Assembly: GCA_963978895.1 (NCBI GenBank)
Contig: OZ022241.1
Span: forward strand, 10,050,856-10,114,855
Length of the DNA stretch: 64,000 nucleotides
Reading direction: 5' to 3'
DNA from: Erpobdella octoculata
Lineage: Eukaryota; Annelida; Clitellata; Hirudinida; Erpobdellidae
Notes under the pieces: generated by a model
What the model saw: the letters and a program-made list of their open reading frames with translations, nothing else
The model's database searches: none
What the model was told of the DNA's origin: nothing
Made by a program: the position numbers and the translations under genes
Shown: positions 10,062 to 20,599 of the stretch, one piece after another
Numbering within the stretch: the first letter of the stretch is position 1
How the letters are laid out: each line of letters begins with the position of its first letter

Positions 10062-11867
10062 TGATCCTCGGGCCGAGTTCTATTAGAACCCAATACACAT
10101 TTTCAGTTTCGACAACTTTTATTTTTTAAAACTTTAAACCGCTGTATCTCCGAAACGGAGCGTCCTAGAGCAAAAAGGACCTCGGATTCGTGATCCTCGG
10201 GCCAAGTTCTATTAGGATGTGTAACAATTTTTCAGTTTTGACAACTTTTATTTTTCAAAACTTTAAACCGCTGTATCTTCGAAACGGAGCGTCCTAGAGC
10301 AAAAAGGACCTCGGATTCGTGATCCTCGGGCCGAGTTCTATTAGAACCCAATACACATTTTCATTTTTGACAACTTTTATTTTTCAAAACTTTAAACCGC
10401 TGTATCTCCGAAACGGAGCGTCCTAGAGCAAAAAGGACCTCGGATTCGTGATAATCGGGCCGAGTTCTATTAGAACCCAATACACATTTTCAGTTTCGAC
10501 AACTTTTATTTTTCAAAACTTTAAACCGCTGTATCTCCGAAACGGAGCGTCCTAGAGCAAAAAGGACCTCGGATTCGTGATCCTCGGGCCGAGTCCTATT
10601 AGAACCCAATACACATTTTCAGTTTTGACAACTTTTATTTTTCAAAACTTTAAACCGCTGTATCTCCGAAACGGAGCGTCCTAGAGCAAAAAGGACCTCA
10701 GATTCGTGATCCTCGGGCCGAGTTCTATTAGAACCCAATACACATTTTCAGTTTCGACAACTTTTATTTTTTAAAACTTTAAACCGCTGTATCTCCGAAA
10801 CGGAGCGTCCTAGAGCAAAAAGGACCTCGGATTCGTGATCCTCGGGCCAAGTTCTATTAGGATGTGTAACAATTTTTCAGTTTTGACAACTTTTATTTTT
10901 CAAAACTTTAAACCGCTGTATCTCCGAAACGGAGCGTCCTAGAGCAAAAAGGACCTCGGATTCGTGATCCTCGGGCCGAGTTCTATTAGAACCCAATACA
11001 CATTTTCATTTTTGACAACTTTTATTTTTCAAAACTTTAAACCGCTGTATCTCCGAAACGGAGCGTCCTAGAGCAAAAAGGACCTCGGATTCGTGATAAT
11101 CGGGCCGAGTTCTATTAGAACCCAATACACATTTTCAGTTTCGACAACTTTTATTTTTCAAAACTTTAAACCGCTGTATCTCCGAAACGGAGCGTCCTAG
11201 AGCAAAAAGGACCTCGGATTCGTGATCCTCGGGCCGAGTCCTATTAGAACCCAATACACATTTTCAGTTTTGACAACTTTTATTTTTCAAAACTTTAAAC
11301 CGCTGTATCTCCGAAACGGAGCGTCCTAGAGCAAAAAGGACCTCGGATTCGTGATCCTCGGGCCAAGTTCTATTAGGATGTGTAACAATTTTTCAGTTTT
11401 GACAACTTTTATTTTTCAAAACTTTAAACCGCTGTATCTCCGAAACGGAGCGTCCTAGAGCAAAAAGGACCTCGGATTCGTGATCCTCGGGCCGAGTTCT
11501 ATTAGAACCCAATACACATTTTCATTTTTGACAACTTTTATTTTTCAAAACTTTAAACCGCTGTATCTCCGAAACGGAGCGTCCTAGAGCAAAAAGGACC
11601 TCGGATTCGTGATAATCGGGCCGAGTTCTATTAGAACCCAATACACATTTTCAGTTTCGACAACTTTTATTTTTCAAAACTTTAAACCGCTGTATCTCCG
11701 AAACGGAGCGTCCTAGAGCAAAAAGGACCTCGGATTCGTGATCCTCGGGCCGAGTCCTATTAGAACCCAATACACATTTTCAGTTTTGACAACTTTTATT
11801 TTTCAAAACTTTAAACCGCTGTATCTCCGAAACGGAGCGTCCTAGAGCAAAAAGGACCTCAGATTCG
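10062..11867 (+). repeat. 5-mer higher-order repeat, two copies plus a partial one
   Basis: Units 10062-10706 and 10707-11351 each read: 'tttttaaaac' A; 'ccaag' B; 'tttcattttt' A; AAT-box A; 'gtcctatt' A. A third copy at 11352-11867 lacks the first monomer. The same five-monomer order opens the 2008-bp unit at 12770. Confidence 0.87.
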
Positions 11868-13801
11868 TGATCCTCGGGCCGAGTTCTATTAGGATTTTTA
11901 ACAATTTTCAGTTTTGACAACTTTTATTTTTCAAAACTTTAAACCGCTGTATCTCCGAAACGGAGCGTCCTAGAGCAAAAAGGACTTCGGATTCGTGATA
12001 ATCGGGCCGTGTTCTATTAGAACCGAATACACATTTTCAGTTTCGACAACTTTTATTTTTCAAAACTTTAAATCGCTGTATCTCCGAAACGGAGCGTCCT
12101 AGAGCAAAAAGGACCTCGGATACGTGATCCTCGGGCCAAGTTCTATTAGGATGTGTAACAATTTTTTAGTTTTGACAACTTTTATTTTTCAAAACTTTAA
12201 AACGCTGTATCTCCGAAACGGAGCGTCCTAGAGCAAAAAGGACCTCGGATTCGTGATCCTCGGGCCGAGTTTTATTAGTATGTGTAACAATTTTTGAATT
12301 TTGACAACTTTTATTTTTCAAAATTTTAAACCGCTGTATCTCCGAAACGGAGCGTCCTAGAGCAAAAAGGACCTCGGATTCGTGATAATCGGGTCGAGTT
12401 CTATTAGAACCCAATACACATTTTCAGTTTCGACAACTTTTATTTTTCAAAACTTTAAACCGCTGTATCTCCGAAACGGAGCGTCCTAGAGCAAAAAGGA
12501 CCTCGGATTCGTGATAATCGGGTCGAGTTTTATTAGAACCCAATACACATTTTCAGTTTCGACAACTTTTTTTTTTCAAAACTTTAAACCGCTGTATCTC
12601 CGAAACGGAGCGTCCTAGAGCAAAAAGGACCTCGGATTCGTGATCCTCGGGCCGAGTTCTATTAGAACCCAATACACATTTTCAGTTTCGACAACTTTTT
12701 TTTTTCAATACTTTAAACCGCTGTATCTCCAAAACGGAGCGTCCTAGAGCAAAAAGGACCTCGGATTCGTGATCCTCGGGCCGAGTTCTATTAGAACCCA
12801 ATACACATTTTCAGTTTCGACAACTTTTATTTTTTAAAACTTCAAACCGCTGTATCTCCGAAACGGAGCGTCCTAGAGCAAAAAGGACCTCGGATTCGTG
12901 ATCCTCGGGCCAAGTTCTATTAGGATGTGTAACAATTTTTCAGTTTTGACAACTTTTATTTTTCAAAACTTTAAACCGCTGTATCTCCGAAACGGAGCGT
13001 CCTAGAGCAAAAAGGACCTCGGATTCGTGATCCTCGGGCCGAGTTCTATTAGAACCCAATACACATTTTCATTTTTGACAACTTTTATTTTTCAAAACTT
13101 TAAACCGCTGTATCTCCGAAACGGAGCGTCCTAGAGCAAAAAGGACCTCGGATTCGTGATAATCGGGCCGAGTTCTATTAGAACCCAATACACATTTTCA
13201 GTTTCGACAACTTTTATTTTTCAAAACTTTAAACCGCTGTATCTCCGAAACGGAGCGTCCTAGAGCAAAAAGGACCTCGGATTCGTGATCCTCGGGCCGA
13301 GTCCTATTAGAACCCAATACACATTTTCAGTTTTGACAACTTTTATTTTTCAAAACTTTAAACCGCTGTATCTCCGAAACGGAGCGTCCTAGAGCAAAAA
13401 GGACCTCAGATTCGTGATCCTCGGGCCGAGTTCTATTAGGATTTTTAACAATTTTTCAGTTTTGACAACTTTTATTTTTCAAAACTTTAAACCGCTGTAT
13501 CTCCGAAACGGAGCGTCCTAGAGCAAAAAGGACCTCGGATTCGTGATAATCGGGCCGTGTTCTATTAGAACCGAATACACATTTTCAGTTTCGACAACTT
13601 TTATTTTTCAAAACTTTAAATCGCTGTATCTCCGAAACGGAGCGTCCTAGAGCAAAAAGGACCTCGGATACGTGATCCTCGGGCCAAGTTCTATTAGGAT
13701 GTGTAACAATTTTTGAGTTTTGACAACTTTTATTTTTCAAAACTTTAAAACGCTGTATCTCCGAAACGGAGCGTCCTAGAGCAAAAAGGACCTCGGATTC
13801 G

Positions 13802-13874
13802 TGATCCTCGGGCCGAGTTTTATTAGTATGTGTAACAATTTTTGAATTTTGACAACTTTTATTTTTCAAAATTT
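13802..13874 (+). repeat. Shortened monomer (73 bp), copy 1
   Basis: A 'gtatgtgtaac...gaattttgac' type B monomer that stops after 'caaaatttt' and joins directly to 'gatcctcggg' of the next copy. The missing 56 bp hold both hairpin-capable dyads (CTCCG-aaa-CGGAG and GTCCT-AGGAC) and the TTCG half of the junction box. The full-length parent form is at 4645 and 12254. Confidence 0.93.
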
Positions 13875-15809
13875 TGATCCTCGGGCCGAGTTCTATTAGA
13901 ACCCAATACACATTTTCAGTTTCGACAACTTTTATTTTTCAAAACTTTAAACCGCTGTATCTCCGAAACGGAGCGTCCTAGAGCAAAAAGGACCTCGGAT
14001 TCGTGATCCTCGGGCCGAGTCCTATTAGAACCCAATACACATTTTCAGTTTTGACAACTTTTATTTTTCAAAACTTTAAACCGCTGTATCTCCGAAACGG
14101 AGCGTCCTAGAGCAAAAAGGACCTCAGATTCGTGATCCTCGGGCCGAGTTCTATTAGGATTTTTAACAATTTTTCATTTTTGACAACTTTTATTTTTCAA
14201 AACTTTAAACCGCTGTATCTCCGAAACGGAGCGTCCTAGAGCAAAAAGGACCTCGGATTCGTGATAATCGGGTCGAGTTCTATTAGAACCCAATACACAT
14301 TTTCAGTTTCGACAACTTTTATTTTTCAAAACTTTAAACCGCTGTATCTCCGAAACGGAGCGTCCTAGAGCAAAAAGGACCTCGGATTCGTGATAATCGG
14401 GCCGAGTTTTATTAGAACCCAATACACATTTTCAGTTTCGACAACTTTTTTTTTTCAAAACTTTAAACCGCTGTATCTCCGAAACGGAGCGTCCTAGAAG
14501 AAAAAGGACCTCGGATTCGTGATCCTCGGGCCGAGTTCTATTAGAACCCAATACACATTTTCAGTTTTGACAACTTTTATTTTTCAAAACTTTAAACCGC
14601 TGTATCTCAGAAACGGAGCGTCCTAGAGCAAAAAGGACCTCGGATTCGTGATACTCGGGCCGAGTTCTATTAGAACCCAATACACATTTTCAGTTTCGAC
14701 AACTTTTATTTTTCAATACTTTAAACCGCTGTATCTCCAAAACGGAGCGTCCTAGAGCAAAAAGGACCTCGGATTCGTGATCCTCGGGCCGAGTTCTATT
14801 AGAACCCAATACACATTTTCAGTTTCGACAACTTTTATTTTTTAAAACTTCAAACCGCTGTATCTCCGAAACGGAGCGTCCTAGAGCAAAAAGGACCTCG
14901 GATTCGTGATCCTCGGGCCAAGTTCTATTAGGATGTGTAACAATTTTTCAGTTTTGACAACTTTTATTTTTCAAAACTTTAAACCGCTGTATCTCCGAAA
15001 CGGAGCGTCCTAGAGCAAAAAGGACCTCGGATTCGTGATCCTCGGGCCGAGTTCTATTAGAACCCAATACACATTTTCATTTTTGACAACTTTTATTTTT
15101 CAAAACTTTAAACCGCTGTATCTCCGAAACGGAGCGTCCTAGAGCAAAAAGGACCTCGGATTCGTGATAATCGGGCCGAGTTCTATTAGAACCCAATACA
15201 CATTTTCAGTTTCGACAACTTTTATTTTTCAAAACTTTAAACCGCTGTATCTCCGAAACGGAGCGTCCTAGAGCAAAAAGGACCTCGGATTCGTGATCCT
15301 CGGGCCGAGTCCTATTAGAACCCAATACACATTTTCAGTTTTGACAACTTTTATTTTTCAAAACTTTAAACCGCTGTATCTCCGAAACGGAGCGTCCTAG
15401 AGCAAAAAGGACCTCAGATTCGTGATCCTCGGGCCGAGTTCTATTAGGATTTTTAACAATTTTTCAGTTTTGACAACTTTTATTTTTCAAAACTTTAAAC
15501 CGCTGTATCTCCGAAACGGAGCGTCCTAGAGCAAAAAGGACCTCGGATTCGTGATAATCGGGCCGTGTTCTATTAGAACCGAATACACATTTTCAGTTTC
15601 GACAACTTTTATTTTTCAAAACTTTAAATCGCTGTATCTCCGAAACGGAGCGTCCTAGAGCAAAAAGGACCTCGGATACGTGATCCTCGGGCCAAGTTCT
15701 ATTAGGATGTGTAACAATTTTTGAGTTTTGACAACTTTTATTTTTCAAAACTTTAAAACGCTGTATCTCCGAAACGGAGCGTCCTAGAGCAAAAAGGACC
15801 TCGGATTCG

Positions 15810-15882
15810 TGATCCTCGGGCCGAGTTTTATTAGTATGTGTAACAATTTTTGAATTTTGACAACTTTTATTTTTCAAAATTT
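15810..15882 (+). repeat. Shortened monomer (73 bp), copy 2
   Basis: Same 56-bp deletion with the same breakpoints as at 13802, 2008 bp downstream. It arose once and was then spread by duplication of the higher-order unit. Confidence 0.93.
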
Positions 15883-17172
15883 TGATCCTCGGGCCGAGTT
15901 CTATTAGAACCCAATACACATTTTCAGTTTCGACAACTTTTATTTTTCAAAACTTTAAACCGCTGTATCTCCGAAACGGAGCGTCCTAGAGCAAAAAGGA
16001 CCTCGGATTCGTGATCCTCGGGCCGAGTCCTATTAGAACCCAATACACATTTTCAGTTTTGACAACTTTTATTTTTCAAAACTTTAAACCGCTGTATCTC
16101 CGAAACGGAGCGTCCTAGAGCAAAAAGGACCTCAGATTCGTGATCCTCGGGCCGAGTTCTATTAGGATTTTTAACAATTTTTCATTTTTGACAACTTTTA
16201 TTTTTCAAAACTTTAAACCGCTGTATCTCCGAAACGGAGCGTCCTAGAGCAAAAAGGACCTCGGATTCGTGATAATCGGGTCGAGTTCTATTAGAACCCA
16301 ATACACATTTTCAGTTTCGACAACTTTTATTTTTCAAAACTTTAAACCGCTGTATCTCCGAAACGGAGCGTCCTAGAGCAAAAAGGACCTCGGATTCGTG
16401 ATAATCGGGCCGAGTTTTATTAGAACCCAATACACATTTTCAGTTTCGACAACTTTTTTTTTTCAAAACTTTAAACCGCTGTATCTCCGAAACGGAGCGT
16501 CCTAGAGCAAAAAGGACCTCGGATTCGTGATCCTCGGGCCGAGTTCTATTAGAACCCAATACACATTTTCAGTTTCGACAACTTTTTTTTTTCAATACTT
16601 TAAACCGCTATATCTCCGAAACGGAGCGTCCTAGAAGAAAAAGGACCTCGGATTCGTGATCCTCGGGCCGAGTTCTATTAGAACCCAATACACATTTTCA
16701 GTTTTGACAACTTTTATTTTTCAAAACTTTAAACCGCTGTATCTCAGAAACGGAGCGTCCTAGAGCAAAAAGGACCTCGGATTCGTGATACTCGGGCCGA
16801 GTTCTATTAGAACCCAATACACATTTTCAGTTTCGACAACTTTTATTTTTCAATACTTTAAACCGCTGTATCTCCGAAACGGAGCGTCCTAGAGCAAAAA
16901 GGACCTCGGATTCGTGATACTCGGGCCGAGTTCTATTAGAACCCAATACACATTTTCAGTTTCGACAACTTTTATTTTTCAATACTTTAAACCGCTATAT
17001 CTCCGAAACGGAGCGTCCTAGAAGAAAAAGGACCTCGGATTCGTGATCCTCGGGCCGAGTCCTATTAGAACCCAATACACATTTTCAGTTTCGTCAACTT
17101 TTATTTTTCAAAACTTTAAACCGCTGTATCTCAGAAACGGAGCGTCCTAGAGCAAAAAGGACCTCGGATTCG

Positions 17173-18591
17173 TGATAATCGGGTCGAGTTCTATTAGAAC
17201 CCAATACACATTTTCAGTTTCGACAACTTTTATTTTTCAAAACTTTAAACCGCTGTATCTCCGAAACGGAGCGTCCTAGAGCAAAAAGGACCTCGGATTC
17301 GTGATAATCGGGCCGAGTTTTATTAGAACCCAATACACATTTTCAGTTTCGACAACTTTTTTTTTTCAAAACTTTAAACCGCTGTATCTCCGAAACGGAG
17401 CGTCCTAGAGCAAAAAGGACCTCGGATTCGTGATCCTCGGGCCGAGTTCTATTAGAACCCAATACACATTTTCAGTTTCGACAACTTTTTTTTTTCAATA
17501 CTTTAAACCGCTATATCTCCGAAACGGAGCGTCCTAGAAGAAAAAGGACCTCAGATTCGTGATCCTCGGGCCGAGTTCTATTAGGATTTTTAACAATTTT
17601 TCATTTTTGACAACTTTTATTTTTCAAAACTTTAAACCGCTGTATCTCCGAAACGGAGCGTCCTAGAGCAAAAAGGACCTCGGATTCGTGATAATCGGGT
17701 CGAGTTCTATTAGAACCCAATACACATTTTCAGTTTCGACAACTTTTATTTTTCAAAACTTTAAACCGCTGTATCTCCGAAACGGAGCGTCCTAGAGCAA
17801 AAAGGACCTCGGATTCGTGATAATCGGGCCGAGTTTTATTAGAACCCAATACACATTTTCAGTTTCGACAACTTTTTTTTTTCAAAACTTTAAACCGCTG
17901 TATCTCCGAAACGGAGCGTCCTAGAGCAAAAAGGACCTCGGATTCGTGATCCTCGGGCCGAGTTCTATTAGAACCCAATACACATTTTCAGTTTCGACAA
18001 CTTTTTTTTTTCAATACTTTAAACCGCTATATCTCCGAAACGGAGCGTCCTAGAAGAAAAAGGACCTCGGATTCGTGATCCTCGGGCCGAGTTCTATTAG
18101 AACCCAATACACATTTTCAGTTTTGACAACTTTTATTTTTCAAAACTTTAAACCGCTGTATCTCAGAAACGGAGCGTCCTAGAGCAAAAAGGACCTCGGA
18201 TTCGTGATACTCGGGCCGAGTTCTATTAGAACCCAATACACATTTTCAGTTTCGACAACTTTTATTTTTCAATACTTTAAACCGCTGTATCTCCGAAACG
18301 GAGCGTCCTAGAGCAAAAAGGACCTCGGATTCGTGATACTCGGGCCGAGTTCTATTAGAACCCAATACACATTTTCAGTTTCGACAACTTTTATTTTTCA
18401 ATACTTTAAACCGCTATATCTCCGAAACGGAGCGTCCTAGAAGAAAAAGGACCTCGGATTCGTGATCCTCGGGCCGAGTCCTATTAGAACCCAATACACA
18501 TTTTCAGTTTCGTCAACTTTTATTTTTCAAAACTTTAAACCGCTGTATCTCAGAAACGGAGCGTCCTAGAGCAAAAAGGACCTCGGATTCG
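17173..18591 (+). repeat. 11-mer higher-order repeat (1419 bp), copy 1
   Basis: Order: AAT-gtcgag A; AAT-T10 A; T10 'caatac agaag' A; 'ggatttttaac...cattttt'; AAT-gtcgag A; AAT-T10 A; T10 'caatac' A; 'tctcag' A; ACT A; ACT 'agaag' A; 'gtcctatt/tctcag' A. Its last five monomers also precede it at 16528-17172. Confidence 0.9.
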
Positions 18592-18978
18592 TGATCCTCG
18601 GGCCGAGTTCTATTAGAACCCAATACACATTTTCAGTTTCGACAACTTTTTTTTTTCAATACTTTAAACCGCTATATCTCCGAAACGGAGCGTCCTAGAA
18701 GAAAAAGGACCTCGGATTCGTGATCCTCGGGCCGAGTTCTATTAGAACCCAATACACATTTTCAGTTTTGACAACTTTTATTTTTCAAAACTTTAAACCG
18801 CTGTATCTCAGAAACGGACCCTCCTAGAGCAAAAAGGACCTCGGATTCGTGATACTCGGGCCGAGTTCTATTAGAACCCAATACACATTTTCAGTTTCGA
18901 CAACTTTTATTTTTCAATACTTTAAACCGCTGTATCTCCAAAACGGAGCGTCCTAGAGCAAAAAGGACCTCGGATTCG

Positions 18979-20470
18979 TGATCCTCGGGCCGAGTTCTAT
19001 TAGAACCCAATACACATTTTCAGTTTCGACAACTTTTATTTTTTAAAACTTCAAACCGCTGTATCTCCGAAACGGAGCGTCCTAGAGCAAAAAGGACCTC
19101 GGATTCGTGATCCTCGGGCCAAGTTCTATTAGGATGTGTAACAATTTTTCAGTTTTGACAACTTTTATTTTTCAAAACTTTAAACCGCTGTATCTCCGAA
19201 ACGGAGCGTCCTAGAGCAAAAAGGACCTCGGATTCGTGATCCTCGGGCCGAGTTCTATTAGAACCCAATACACATTTTCATTTTTGACAACTTTTATTTT
19301 TCAAAACTTTAAACCGCTGTATCTCCGAAACGGAGCGTCCTAGAGCAAAAAGGACCTCGGATTCGTGATAATCGGGCCGAGTTCTATTAGAACCCAATAC
19401 ACATTTTCAGTTTCGACAACTTTTATTTTTCAAAACTTTAAACCGCTGTATCTCCGAAACGGAGCGTCCTAGAGCAAAAAGGACCTCGGATTCGTGATCC
19501 TCGGGCCGAGTCCTATTAGAACCCAATACACATTTTCAGTTTTGACAACTTTTATTTTTCAAAACTTTAAACCGCTGTATCTCCGAAACGGAGCGTCCTA
19601 GAGCAAAAAGGACCTCAGATTCGTGATCCTCGGGCCGAGTTCTATTAGGATTTTTAACAATTTTTCAGTTTTGACAACTTTTATTTTTCAAAACTTTAAA
19701 CCGCTGTATCTCCGAAACGGAGCGTCCTAGAGCAAAAAGGACCTCGGATTCGTGATAATCGGGCCGTGTTCTATTAGAACCGAATACACATTTTCAGTTT
19801 CGACAACTTTTATTTTTCAAAACTTTAAATCGCTGTATCTCCGAAACGGAGCGTCCTAGAGCAAAAAGGACCTCGGATACGTGATCCTCGGGCCAAGTTC
19901 TATTAGGATGTGTAACAATTTTTGAGTTTTGACAACTTTTATTTTTCAAAACTTTAAAACGCTGTATCTCCGAAACGGAGCGTCCTAGAGCAAAAAGGAC
20001 CTCGGATTCGTGATCCTCGGGCCGAGTTTTATTAGTATGTGTAACAATTTTTGAATTTTGACAACTTTTATTTTTCAAAATTTTGATCCTCGGGCCGAGT
20101 TCTATTAGAACCCAATACACATTTTCAGTTTCGACAACTTTTATTTTTCAAAACTTTAAACCGCTGTATCTCCGAAACGGAGCGTCCTAGAGCAAAAAGG
20201 ACCTCGGATTCGTGATCCTCGGGCCGAGTCCTATTAGAACCCAATACACATTTTCAGTTTTGACAACTTTTATTTTTCAAAACTTTAAACCGCTGTATCT
20301 CCGAAACGGAGCGTCCTAGAGCAAAAAGGACCTCAGATTCGTGATCCTCGGGCCGAGTTCTATTAGGATTTTTAACAATTTTTCATTTTTGACAACTTTT
20401 ATTTTTCAAAACTTTAAACCGCTGTATCTCCGAAACGGAGCGTCCTAGAGCAAAAAGGACCTCGGATTCG
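18979..20470 (+). repeat. Third, partial copy of the 2008-bp unit
   Basis: Starts with the same 'aacttcaaacc' monomer, exactly 4,201 bp after the second copy (2008 + 17 x 129), and contains the same 73-bp monomer at 20011-20083. It ends where a chimeric monomer at 20471 joins it to the 11-mer family. Confidence 0.88.
20011..20083 (+). repeat. Shortened monomer (73 bp), copy 3
   Basis: Same deletion and flanks as the other two, 4,201 bp after copy 2. Confidence 0.93.
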
Positions 20471-20599
20471 TGATAATCGGGTCGAGTTCTATTAGAACCC
20501 AATACACATTTTCAGTTTCGTCAACTTTTATTTTTCAAAACTTTAAACCGCTGTATCTCAGAAACGGAGCGTCCTAGAGCAAAAAGGACCTCGGATTCG
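20471..20599 (+). repeat. Chimeric monomer at a higher-order repeat junction
   Basis: The left part (AAT box, 'gggtcgag') is that of the AAT-gtcgag class, while the right part ('tttcgtcaac', 'tctcag') is that of the 'gtcctatt' class. It sits where the 2008-bp family meets the 11-mer family. The switch lies between offsets about 16 and 50. Best explained by unequal crossing-over or conversion inside one monomer. Confidence 0.8.

Larger units (their letters stand above)
641..12523 (+). other. Perfect minimal CENP-B boxes, cluster 1 (28 sites)
   Basis: Each site matches nTTCGnnnnAnnCGGGn, as aTTCGTGATAATCGGGn or aTTCGTGATACTCGGGn, and spans monomer start minus 5 to start plus 11. Monomer starts: 646, 904, 1033, 1162, 1420, 1807, 2065, 2839, 3613, 4129, 4387, 4774, 4903, 5160, 5676, 6450, 8256, 8514, 8772, 9030, 9675, 9933, 10449, 11094, 11610, 11996, 12383, 12512. 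The other monomers here mostly read TTCGTGATCCTCGGG, with C at the essential A. The motif match is direct; binding by a CENP-B or pogo-transposase-derived protein is inference. A box-free gap lies between 6450 and 8256. Confidence 0.8.
12770..16527 (+). repeat. 2008-bp higher-order repeat (15 full monomers plus one shortened), tandem
   Basis: Copy 1 is 12770-14777 and copy 2 begins at 14778 and stays in register to about 16527. The unit is 15 x 129 + 73 = 2008 bp. Markers include 'aacttcaaacc' at its start, the 'aaccgaat' monomer (13544, 15552) and the 73-bp monomer (13802-13874, 15810-15882). After 16527 copy 2 switches to monomers of the 11-mer family. Confidence 0.9.

Noticed and set aside
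13802..13874. Transposon insertion or excision scar
   Set aside because: The change is a pure 56-bp loss. There is no target-site duplication, terminal repeat or foreign sequence.
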